Shown here piece after piece: positions 1-11,972 of a DNA stretch of 64,000 nt (within the stretch, counting starts at the first letter, position 1; the number at the start of each line of letters is the position of its first letter). The notes under the pieces are model-generated. The model was not told the DNA's origin. It worked only from the letters and a program-made list of their open reading frames with translations, and did not search any database. Both the position numbers and the translations under genes were made by a program. Location of the stretch: positions 48,392,890-48,456,889 of the forward strand of contig NC_083571.1 of NCBI RefSeq assembly GCF_027579695.1. The letters run 5' to 3'. The DNA comes from Neoarius graeffei (lineage: Eukaryota > Chordata > Actinopteri > Siluriformes > Ariidae).

Positions 1-33
1 TCTAACAGCTTATAATAACTTCACTGATGGAAC

Positions 34-579
34 TACAGTACTGTGCACAAGTCTTAGGCACCCTATTTTTGTTCATACAGTCTTTGTTATAGATTTCTAT
101 TTTATGACTTCTACATTATCAAGTCAGTACAAAAACATTTTAGAGTTCCAACGTTTGTTTTCCAGCACAAAATTAAATGTTACAGAAAAAAATTAGGTTT
201 GTATCTGAGCAGCATATTACATAAGAAACCATGTTTCAGATGAAAAAAGAAAACATAATGAAGGCTGCTGGGTTTTGGTGCAAAATGAAGAAGCAAGTGT
301 GACAGTCAAAGTGTCCAGAAGAACTGTGGCTGGTTCTGCAAGATGCTCAGTAAAACCTACAGCTCATTTCCTTATCAAACTGCACTCATTGTACCTGAAA
401 CTACTATTTTTTTTAAGCAAAGGGTCGTCTCACACCAAATATTGACTATGTAATTTATTATGGCTCACTGTGGTTTATAGTATTTTTTTATGTTGAAACA
501 TTTCATTTCATTATTTTTAAGCCATTTTTGGTCTACAGCATTTCTTTACTTATGCCTAAGACTTTTGCACAGGACTGTA
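34..579. mobile_element. Non-autonomous Tc1/mariner-type element
   Basis: The left end (TACAGTACTGTGCACAAGTC at 34) and right end (ACTTTTGCACAGGACTGTA ending 579) are inverted repeats that continue for about 28 bases with few mismatches, bounded by TA. The inside has no reading frame. It lies upstream of the first recognised exon. Confidence 0.8.
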
Positions 580-1387
580 CATACAGTATTCTTGGCATAT
601 TCATATTTATATTCTTCTGAACTTTAGCTAGATTCCTTTTGCAATTGACTACAAAGTTGTCAATTATAAACGATTGCTATATCTTTCAAAGAAATGTATT
701 GCTCCATGCACCATGTGTTTTAGATGTAGCATAATTTCATGTGTCAGCATGACTGACAAGAATTGCATTTATAGACAATTTAACATAATATTTTATTGTA
801 TTAGAAGCTTTTGAAGTAGGCTTACTCAATGAGAATTCAGTGTGTTACAACTATTCCTCCAATGACAACAATTTTGTTGACAACATTTGTCTAATATCCT
901 GGCATGCTATAAAATGAAATTTTTGGTAGACTGATCAATGATCACAACTGTCATTCTATTTCAAGATATAGTTGGAATAAGACAGTGTAAAAAAAAAAGT
1001 GAAAGTGAAAACAAACCCCATAATTTTGGTGGAGTCTTTGTAGAGGAGCTATATTTGTACTTCCCAAATTTCCCAAAAGGATGTTATTTTACATGCTCAG
1101 CAAATATTCGGCTTGCAAAGAAGATATTTAATTTGTTACAAAAAGTCCTCCTGTTACACAACCTATTTGTAACACAAACACAACTGCTACACAACATATT
1201 CATCAGAATTTCTGCACGATTTTCCTTGATTATAAGCAGTCACATGTTTGGAAAACATGGAGTGACAGTATTAGGCATAGCTGATATGAATGTGAAAATT
1301 TGCTTGCATACCATGCAAGAGACAGCATGATGTGATTATCTCATTATCTAATTAATGCCTTTATAATATGTATATATTTCTCAGCAG
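580..1387. other. AT-rich stretch without recognised gene
   Basis: Presumed intron or 5' flank of the host gene. An open frame at 938-1330 has no recognisable domain, lacks splice-supported continuity and looks like chance. Confidence 0.4.
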
Positions 1388-2235
1388 AGTGTTAAAGAGA
1401 TAGAGAATGTCCTGAAAAGAGTGTCTCTAAGTCACTCAAACAGACAGTACAAGGTAAACATTTTTGATGGACAAAAAGTTGTATTTTATTAAAAAATTTA
1501 AAATAGGACAATTATTTAAACATGTACAATATTATTTAGCATATTTTATATGAACCAGGGCGCTTTTAATTGGTGAACATTCCACATAATTTATATTAAA
1601 ACTGTCATTATATTCCAGATGAAATTATTTATAGCAATTATAACTTTGATAATGGTGGGTTTGATTTCCACTACTGTAACAAAACAAAACAAAACAAAAA
1701 GCTTATGCTTCATGGACTCCTGGGGGTCTCTGTACCCAACTTTCAGAACCATGGTTCTAGGGGGTATAAAGTTTCTTTTCATGTTAATGGATTTATGTTC
1801 CATTTCCATATTGTTACATTTCACTCTTTGGCCAACAAGAAACTTGAACAACAATAAACAAAAATTCAATTTGTTATTGACTCATAGGTTTTCTCAATCA
1901 GTCTTAAGACTAGCATTGGTTTGCAGTCTAAACAGGTACACTTTTGTGACACGAATAGACTCCTGTTACTATTTTGAGAAGAGCCTGAAAGAGCATCAGA
2001 TGATCCCTGATTTGGTTTATGTTCTTTGTTTTATTAGGAGAATATCTTACTCAATGGTTCCTCTAATGCTACACAAACATCAGATATTCAGCTCACACAG
2101 GTGAGGTTGGACTTTTGGTATTTCATTTTGTTGTGTGATCTTTAATCACCTATTCAAGAAATGACCCAATACTGCTCTATTTTTAACAGAATGGATGTCT
2201 GAAATCAGGGAACCCATTTCTAAGTCCAGTTCAGG
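1388..2235 (+). CDS. Host gene: first three recognised mini-exons, including an NPF motif
   Basis: Exons 1388-1453 (22 codons), 2037-2099 (21 codons) and 2191-2235 (15 codons). Each follows a pyrimidine-rich tract ending in AG and is followed by GTAAAC, GTGAGG or GTAAAA. The third encodes a peptide with GNPFLS, an EH-domain-binding type motif. The 1388 exon could begin three bases earlier, because two CAG triplets stand side by side. Between them is ordinary AT-rich intron. The open frame at 1619-2104 overlaps the second exon in another frame and is not real. Confidence 0.65.
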
Positions 2236-5200
2236 TAAAATACCTCTATCTGTCTCTAGAGAGTTCCTACACTCTTAGAAATGGTGTGTTAAAACTGACA
2301 CAATTTGTGTTAAATTCTTACACATCAGTGGATGAGTTTTGGGACAACACTTATTGTGTTAATTTTAACACATTCACTGTGTGAATGATTTTAACACAGT
2401 GAATGTGTCAGGAAGGTTAACATAAAAGTGTAAACGTGTAATATTAATACATTATGTGCCGTCCTTGGCTACACACACTGTGTTTAAAACATGCCTAAAA
2501 CCCTACACAAAAGTGTTATTTGACACAAAATTAGTTAATGACAATAATGCACTTTTTATGACTTCAACATATTTATTATCAACACATTTACTATCATGAA
2601 GTATTAACAATAGGATTCACAGAAATCAAACTGCAGAATATAACGATACAAATTCATAAAATAGAATTTCATAGAATTTCAGCAGTAATAAAGGAAATGT
2701 CAGACGTAGGACAAAACAGTTCTTTTTCCAATTTCATTAGGCAACATGACACACAGCCACACATTCTACATTTCACTTATTCCAAAACTTTGTATTTTGG
2801 ATTGACGTACAGTAGATCTGATAATCCAAGTACCCAGGAATCACTGGCTGATGATCATCTTCAGATTGGTCCATTTGGTGCATAATAAATTCATAAAATG
2901 TTAACATTTGGACAAATAATGCAGCAGCCGCTTTTTTAAAAACAATATTTTACACAAAGCATTAGCTGATATCACAGCTCATTTGCTTTTCCCCCCTCAC
3001 TTAATGTTTGGTAACACAAGCCTGCAGCCACACATTCATACACCAACATTCTTACAGATCTGAACTATATTTTCTTAAATATATTTGTATTAAAAGGATT
3101 ACTCTCATGGGAAATAGTTGGATTAAGCTAGCCATGGCTGTATGAGGTACATTTTACTTAGCTATACAGTGAAATTAGACAGTTTGCAAGAAGAAGAAGA
3201 AGGAAAAAAAAATCCTGCCTCATGATGCTTAATAATTAGTAGAACCTAGAGTTCTAGCCAGGCTCTTTAATAATACCAAGTACAACCTAATGCTAATAAA
3301 ATATGGCACACAACTACATAAAATATCTCACAAGTTAAATTTCCATCTTGCAAGTTGAGCAAGAATACTTAAAAAATATTTCCCTGCTGTATTTGTGCCA
3401 TGTAAAATAGCTTCCTGTGCCATTTTGACATTAAAGTTAGCACATTTGTCTAAACGTCTAAAGTTAACATGGAGTAAAATACACAGCCTAACAGTTCTGT
3501 TAGAAACCAAACTAAACCAGTTTTAAAAATAACAGCAGCAGATGATGTTGTGTGGAAATATGTGTTAAGAAATGATTTCAAGTACAACTTACCTCAGAAA
3601 TTTTGCTCTAACTGTCACCGGCATAAATCCTCTCCCTGTCAAAATGCCAGTTTCGATGTTATTCAGCTCTCATAATGCTTATCACACACTCCGGCCAAAG
3701 TCACTGGAAGTTAATGTTACCCTATGACACCATGCACAAAACACACACTTGCCAATGAAAAACAATTAACTACAACTGTAACAACAACATAAATCAGCCT
3801 TTACCTGCTTCAAGAGCACATCAAATGTAGTTGCTAAAAACAAGCCACAAGCTAATGTTATTCAAGCTGAAGATATAAAGAGCGTTAATGTAGCACTACT
3901 TGAGTAACCCCATTAGTTAAAATTCCCCCACTGAAATCCCTCATTATTACCCACAGATTTCCAGGGGTTGTAAGCAGGGGTCTTCAGTCTTATCCGTAAA
4001 GTACCGCTGCATTAGCCTGCGAAATCCCATGCTGCTTTGCACAATCGTTCCGATCTGAAAAGACTTGTGATATGGTCTGGTGTTAACCAGACTACCGCTG
4101 CATTAAACTGCGAGTAGTAAATAAGTACTGACTAGCTTCTAAATGGCTGACGTTAGCAGTGTTGTTTACATTGCCTCTGAGAAACGGAAAGGATGTTCAA
4201 AGGCATTCAATGACCACTGAGCTAGAGGTCTGCGCTGGTCGGATTTTTCAGTCCCCCTCCCGCCCGCGCCCGCATTGTGCAGTCCCCCTCCCGCCCGCGC
4301 CCGCATTGTGCAGTCCCCCTCCCGCCCGCGCCCGCATTGTGCAGTCCCCCTCCCTCCCGCGCCCGCATTGTGCAGTCCCACTCCCGCCCGCGCTGTGCAG
4401 TCCCCCTCCCTTACTAGCAGAGCTAGTAAGAGAAATGAATTGATTTATTGCTTGAGTTAGTCTACAACTTTAGTCAGAGAGACAGGTTACACAGTGACGG
4501 TAGGCTTGACTCAATGCTATCCCAGAAATCCTTCCTGTAATATGCAAATTTGGACGCCTCTGATTGGACAGCCAAATTTGCATATTACAGGAAGGATTTC
4601 TGGGACAGTATTGAGTCAAGCCTACCGTCACTGTGAAACCTGTCTCTCTGATTAAAGCTGTAGACTAACGCAAGCATTAAATCACTTCACTCTTGGTTCT
4701 CTTGCTAGCTAGGTGTGAACTGCGAGTCAGAGTGATCAAAAGATTTCCCGCAAATTTGACTCTCTTTGCAAGTTCAGGCATCTTAAAATGTTTTTATTAA
4801 TGCTAAATAAAGCATCCAGCACAAATTATATATGATACACATAAATTAATAATTTATACATTTTATTTCGAACATATTTTTAGTTAGCGGGACTGCAGCT
4901 TATCACCGCTCCCGCCCGCGCCGCATATGTGCACTTGCGCCCGCAATGAGCTTTCAAAATTTGTCCCGCGCTGCACTGCTTTGCCGCAGTGCGGGTCCCG
5001 CGGGACTCCTGCGGGAGTGCAGGGCTCTACACTGAGCTACGGATTTTCTTTTTTTTTTTAATTGATTGATATAGTGGAGTGATTATAAAATAAAACATGA
5101 TATTTTATGTACAACAGTATACAATAAAATGAAAAGGCAAGTCAATGTTATTATCAGATTACGAGCTGGTTGCTCTTCAGCTAAACCAAATAGCTAATGA

Positions 5201-8200
5201 ATTAAAAAACTGACACTGAGTTTGTGTAGAGCAGATCAGTCTACAAATATTGTGTTAATGTGTACAAAACTACACATAACTGTGTAAAAAGCTGAATTTT
5301 TCTGACACTAATTTAATATTGACAAACTGTATAGGGCGGCACGGGGGTGTAGTGGTTAGCGCTGTCGCCTCACAGCAAGAAGGTCCGGGTTCGAGCCCCG
5401 TGGCCGGCGAGGGCCTTTCTGTGCGGAGTTTGCATGTTCTCCCCGTGTCCGCGTGGGTTTCCTCCGGGTGCTCCGGTTTCCCCCACAGTCCAAAGACATG
5501 CAGGTTAGGTTAACTGGTGACTCTAAATTGACCGTAGGTGTGAATGTGAGTGTGAATGGTTGTCTGTGTCTAGGCCCTGTGATGACCTGGCGACTTGTCC
5601 AGGGTGTACTCCGCCTTTCGCCCGTAGTCAGCTGGGATAGGCTCCAGCTTGCCTGCGACCCTGTAGAAGGATAAAGCGGCTAGAGATAATGAGATGAGAT
5701 GAGACAAACTGTGTAAACTAGAGTGGTACACATAATTTGTATATTTTTTCTACACATTCTTTCTAAGACTATAGACGACTGAGTATGACGAAGTACTCCT
5801 TTCAGAGGAGCAATAAAATGTTTTGTCAAGTAAAACAATTATACACTTTATAAATCTTTTTCTCTATTGAGAATGGACTTGCAAAAAAAAAATTTAATTT
5901 AAATAAATAAATAAAACACACCGCTGAATTCCTTTGTCTTGTGCCTTAAGATAAGTGTGTTCTTTTAAGTACAACGTCATTCCAGATACATGACAGTGAG
6001 TGATTGTGGGTGTGATATGAAAGAAAAGTGCTGTGTAATACATAGTTTTAAAATTGCTTTGTCATTCTTACTTTCAGACCACAGCCAGTGGATTCAGCCC
6101 AACAAGCACAAACCCATTTTTGACTCAAGACAAAGTAAGCTATAATCTCCTGTGTCCGTCTGCCCTTCACTTCAAGATCAAAACTACACACACAAAAAAA
6201 GGATAGTCTGAATATGATTTTTGTCTTGTAGGACTCCAATGAGAACACTGTTTCTAGAGACAACAACAAAGACTTCATGTTAAGGCATGGACAAAGTAAT
6301 GGGTGGCCTTACCTTCCAACATCTTCAGCACCATCACTTGAGAATGACTGTGCTGTTTCCCCACCTCCTACTCTAAGCCAGGAAACAAACCAAGCCACAT
6401 TCCACAGTCAAAAATGGGACATATTCCAAAATTCAAACTCTGCCAGAATTTCTCCAACTGGTCTAAGCAATCAACAAACAAACATTTTTGAACTTTTCAA
6501 AGAGGAAACCAATGTCTCCCAGAGAATGGTAGACGATGAGAAAACATCAGAAGATAAGGATTCTCTCTTAGAACGCATACTAGCCAATCAAAAGAATGAT
6601 GAGGAACCCATTCCTTCTACCACAGCATCCAGTCAGCTGGACGTTCTTAAAAACATGTCTAGTTTTTTACCTACTCCAGTGATCAATGATGACATGTTCA
6701 CAAACACTGCTGCATCTCAGTCAAGTGATATTGTTCAAACTCCTGAGTTTAGCGCACAGAGCACAGTATTTCAAAAGACCCAATTACTTCAGACCCCAGC
6801 ATCTCTCCAGAATAATAATTCTCATTTATCTGATAATTCCACTGTGAATAATGGACTGTTCAAGCCACAGGACATCCACTTTGACAAAATGTTCACTCCT
6901 ACAAAGCCAAGTCATGGAATGTTCCAGGAAACTTCTACATTGCCTTCACCTCTTAATGTATCAACAAATGGAGAGTGGGTAGGAATATCTTAACGATTTG
7001 ATTAATTGTAATTTTCTTCAGCAATTCCCTCTGTTTTTACAGATCTAAACTTTTTTTTTTAAATATTAAGGAATATAAAAATGAAAAGAAGCTGTTTACA
7101 TTTTGTAGATGTTCAGAAGACGACCCCCCAAACCAACCCCACGCAGTAAGGCTCCTAAGAATCCTAACAAGGTAAGCATAGCACTAACTATGCAGCAGTA
7201 ATGGTATCAGTGTGATACCATGCTCTTTGACTCATAAAAAATACTCAGATACCAATGTCCAATACGACATGATAGAACGTCATGTAAGCCTAGTGTACTT
7301 GTACGTTGAAGCACTACTGAACAGACAGGGTGTGAGGATAGCCAACCTGAGCACTCAGAGCACTATCAGCAAGCGTGGTTTTTAAAAATGACTATAAAGT
7401 GTTATGCATTGACTTCACAAATGCATTCACAAGCATGGAGCAGTGAAGCGAGTGTGCAGAGAAACTGTTGTGTAGGAGACAGAGGTGGACAAAGTACCCA
7501 ACTTCATTACTTAAGTCAAAGTACAGATCCCACTGGTCAAATGTTACTCCGATACAAGTGAAAGTTGTCCAGTCAACTTTTTACTTAAGTTAAATACTGA
7601 AGTACTTGCTTTTAAAAATATTTAAGTATTAAAAGTACATTTTCTGTCAATGCATCATTGTATTATTGGCTTACAAAACCTAATGCCTCTGAAGCAACCG
7701 ACTGGATTTACTGACTAACTTGTAGAACCTGTACAATAAACGCCTGGTAGAAGGTTACAAAATGAAACACAACTGAACTGAAAAAGAGCCAGTGTTTTTT
7801 TTTATTATTATTTTAACACTCCTCCCCACCCCCACAAAGCAGCATGGTAGGGTTCTGACCCAGCTCCGCCAGTGTGTGCACACATGTATGTGTATGTTCA
7901 TCAGGAAGACAGTGGAGTAGCTGTAAATGCAGCTTGCTCAGAAAATAAAAATGACAATCCAACCTGATTAAAACCCAGATCCACACCTCGAGCTTAATAA
8001 CTGCCCAAAAGCAACACTGCTTTAGGCAAGACAAAAAAAAAAGTAAGACCATCATCTGACATCAAAACAAAAAATTCCAGCAGTTTGTTGTGACTGACTA
8101 GTACAATACTGTCTGTCTCACAGGTCTCGCGTATGTGTGTGTGTGTGTGTGTGTGTGTAAGTGTATGTATTCATGCACATATGAATCTGCCTGTGGAATC

Positions 8201-11200
8201 ATGGTAGTTTAATGTTAAGCTAGCTAGTCAGTGAAGCTCCACCTGACATGCTAGCAAACTCTTTTCAAACTCAAATTGGGTAGCTAACGCTACTAGAAAA
8301 GAAAGATTTCTACATTTTTTTAATTTGGCAGGATTATGCTAAAACATATTTCTGAAAGGCAGGGCAGCACAGTGGTGTAGTGGTTAGCGCTGTTGCCTCA
8401 CAGCAAGAAGGTCCGGGTTTGAGCCCCGTGGCCGGTGAGGGCCTTTCTGTGCGGAGTTTGCATGTTCTCCCCGTGTCCGCGTGGGTTTCCTCCGGGTGCT
8501 CCAGTTTCCCCCACAGTCCAAAGACATGCAGGTTAGGTTAACTGGTGACTCTAAATTGACCGTAGGTGTGAATGTGAGTGTGAATGGTTGTCTGTGTCTA
8601 TGTGTCAGCCCTGTGATGACCTGGCGACTTGTCCAGGGTGTACCCCGCCTTTCGCCCGTAGTCAGCTGGGATAGGCTCCAGCTTGCCTGCGACCCTGTAG
8701 AACAGGATAAAGCAGCTAGAGATAATGAGATGAGATGAGATATTTCTGAAGGGACTTCAGATAAGTTAGCGTAACTCCATTTTTACATGCTAACTAACAG
8801 TGTCCAAGTTAACTAGCTGTGTGTTAACATTAGCCGTGGACAAGGCGATGGCAACTTGGCGGGAAAATCCATAGATAGTCATTTGACTAACCAGACTGTA
8901 TAGCTATTGCAACATTATCGCTAGCTCTAAAAGCACAGACAACTTCATTCCAAGCTTTTTCTTGGAATAAAATGTTTACATACCTCGGGACTACTGCACT
9001 TTAGCAGGCGCTAAAATATGCGAAAAATCATGCTAACCCTAACCTTAACCCTCAAACAACCAATCCCAAAGCACAGACAAACACCAGTTTTGATGACTTT
9101 GACATACTGTATAATAGAACAAGGTAAGCTTTTCTTTCTTTATTATTGATAATATGGGGGCTGCCGCCCCCCGAACCCCTGCTTAAATTCACTCAAACGC
9201 CGCTAGGCTCGGTAAAGTACAGCGCCCGCTAAAGTGCAAACTATCCAAGCAAACATTTAAAATGAAACGACTCTTTATTCCTTTCAGAAAACTTTAAATA
9301 TGAGTGCATGCATTCCCCGGAAGAACCATCTCCTTCCATTCTGCTGTCAACTGATTGTGTTAAATAATGCTGTAGAGAAATGACTGAACTTGATTTTATA
9401 CAGTCTATGGACGTGATGTGACGCTAGTGATTACTGATAGACTGTCTCAGTGTCACCTGCAAAAAAACTAATCACGTTTTAGAAAATAAAATAAAAAAAA
9501 TCCACTTTCAAAGCTGTTTCATAGTAATGAATAATGAGGACCTTGATAGAAATGTAGTGGAGTGAAAAGTATGATATTTGTCTTTCAAATGTAGTGAAGT
9601 TAAAGTCATAAGTTGCCAAAAAAAAATACTCAAGTAAAGTACAGATCCTCAAGTAAATGTACTTCGTTACTGTCCACCTCTGGTGTGAGAACACTTCAGT
9701 CCTGTAAGCACTGAGACGTGCACTTCCTTTTTTCAGGGTCTAGACTTTGCTTGCATGTCAAGGTGCAATTAATTTTAATGATGACCCTCAATGATGCTCA
9801 GGTAGGCTGCTCTTGCGCCTGTTTAAAAGCAGTAACATCTTAACCCTCATCCTACCATGCTATTTTACACCTTAATCTTACCATGTGGAGTCCGTTTGGA
9901 CCCCAATACTTTTCTTTAAAATTAAAGCTTATAAAGACAAAATCACCAGATAAGTTTTGTTCAGAACATCTTGTATTAATAACAGCAATACACTAAAGGG
10001 CCCAAGGCATAAAGAACACACTTAACCTTCATCCTACCAGCCAATTTTACATACACAAACTACCAGGCGGGGTCCGTATGGACCCCAGGAGGGAATACCT
10101 TGAAATCAATGCAGTAAGAACCAATTCAATGCAGCAAACAGACATAACTTTATTGAAGAACAAAATCCACTATGGCTGAATATCAATGATGTATTATAAA
10201 TGCAATAACATTGCAATAATATTGCAATAACTAGCATACATGTAGCAAATTATAGCGCCACAAAAAAAATTGGCATTATATACATGATTTTTGCAGCTCA
10301 TGCAGCTCTAAAACATTCTGGATTACAACTTGGGTCTTTTCTTACAGAATTTAAAACAAAAAAGTAATTGTAAAATAATTTAGGGCTTTTGTTTTGCAGC
10401 CTGTGCTTACTGCAGCAGTGGGGTCCACACGGACCCCAAGAAGGAATGCCTTGGTAGTTTCATTATGGAACATAAAAGAAATAAAAGAAGTTAACTTTCC
10501 GTGTGCTATTCAATTCTAAAATGAAAGACAGATAAACTTTACTCTGGGGTCCGGTTGGACCCCAGTAACAAATTAATTATACCTTCACAATGCAAAAAGC
10601 TGATCTTCCGATGCTTTAGTCTTTTAATTAAGACATAAATTCCGACAAATTCATAAAACGGTGAGGCAGTATGTCACATATTTTTAAAATGGCAAACAAA
10701 CATATAGGTGCGGGGTCCAGATGGACCCCACTTGGTAGGATGAAGGTTAAACATAAAACTTAGCCTGAATAGCTGAATACTAGAAGCAGATGGAGACAAC
10801 CAACATAAACTGTTCTATGATGTCTCCAGTTTGCTTAATACTAAGTAGGTTACTAATTTTGGCTTCGGTATTGGTATTCACAAATACCAAATCACATGTT
10901 CTCATACTCGGTCTGAAAACAAAGGAAGCTGTATCCCTATATAGGACTGCAGTTTTGATTAGTGCTTTTTTAAGTAGTCTACCCAGCATCAGAAAATCTT
11001 GTTTTTGTCAATTCTTCAGAGTATCAAAGATGACACACCTGCTGTAGCTGTACCTGCTGATCAGAAACCTGCACAGACTCTGTTCACACCCACCATGGCT
11101 TCTCCCATGTCCTTACCTACTGTGACACAACCTACAACTAATATCCAGGTAATTTGTGTCCAATTACTCTCCCGCTCTACTATTATTATATACAGTAGAA

Positions 11201-11910
11201 GTGTGGCAATATTCAGCAATACTCTTTGCATGACCACTTTACAGTGCTGCAGGGATGAAAGTATGGAAAAGTAGTAAATATTGTCTTTTGGATTGACAGG
11301 ACACCATGCTAACTTATGAAGTAAACCAGAGCCAAGTTTATGAGGATATTCTCTTCATCGGCCAGGTGTGTACTTTTCTGTGTGTGCATGTGAAAACTTG
11401 TACTTGGACGTGTTCTAACATTGTATATTTGTGCTGTTTTCCAGGAGAAGTGTGTGGAGGACTGGCCAGAGGACAGCCCTGAGCTTAACCCTAACTGGAA
11501 ACCTGTATGTAATTCATTATATACACACTTATTTGCCACTTTATTAGGTACACATAATTGCCTGAATAACTACTTTAGGTTGACTGTAAAAGTTTGTACA
11601 CCCTTAAAATCTGATTACAGCAAAAAGAGATTTAAAGTGCTGATGACACATTTTTGACATCTTTGGTGATGTTTTATAACATAAAAAGTAATTCCCGATG
11701 ATCCATATATTAATTCACGAAGGCGCCTATTTTACAAGTTATGATAAAAAACGTGGCTATTTGGGCAAATTTGACGGGGCTGCAGCACCCAGGAGACGAA
11801 AGAGGAGGAGGAACTATATGACGTCAGCGAAAGAACCTTCCTCCTAACTTACCAGTTTATTGTTGATGCGACAGGTGTTCAGTTTGTCATTATTAGTATT
11901 ATTATTATAC

Positions 11911-11972
<62 letters not shown>

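Larger units (their letters stand above)
2268..5773. mobile_element. Large non-autonomous DNA element with terminal inverted repeats
   Basis: Starts TACACTCTTAGAAA (2268) and ends TTTCTAAGACTATA (5760-5773), the inverse with two mismatches. Both subterminal regions are full of short TGTGTTA/TAACACA repeats, for example 2284-2410 and 5240-5330. It contains the minisatellite, foldback and SINE listed separately and no transposase frame. Superfamily not assigned. It sits in the host intron 2236-6077. Confidence 0.55.
7480..9682. mobile_element. hAT-like non-autonomous element
   Basis: Ends are CAGAGGTGGACAAAGTAC (7480) and, inverted, CAGAGGTGGACAGTAACGAA (from 9682). Flanking 8-mers GTAGGAGA and GTGTGAGA match at six of eight positions, as expected of an old hAT target duplication. 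It contains a TG microsatellite (8134-8158) and a SINE. No transposase is visible. Confidence 0.75.

Noticed and set aside
938..1330. 130-codon plus-strand frame
   Set aside because: AT-rich, no domain and no splice-supported link to the gene.
1619..2104. 161-codon plus-strand frame with a hydrophobic start
   Set aside because: It begins in intron-like DNA, overlaps the splice-supported exon 2037-2099 in another frame, and has no domain.
4159..4460. Proline/arginine-rich frames on both strands
   Set aside because: They are translations of the 31-bp GC-rich minisatellite.
5345..5405. tRNA gene
   Set aside because: Box A and box B belong to the SINE head; no complete cloverleaf with a matching acceptor stem.
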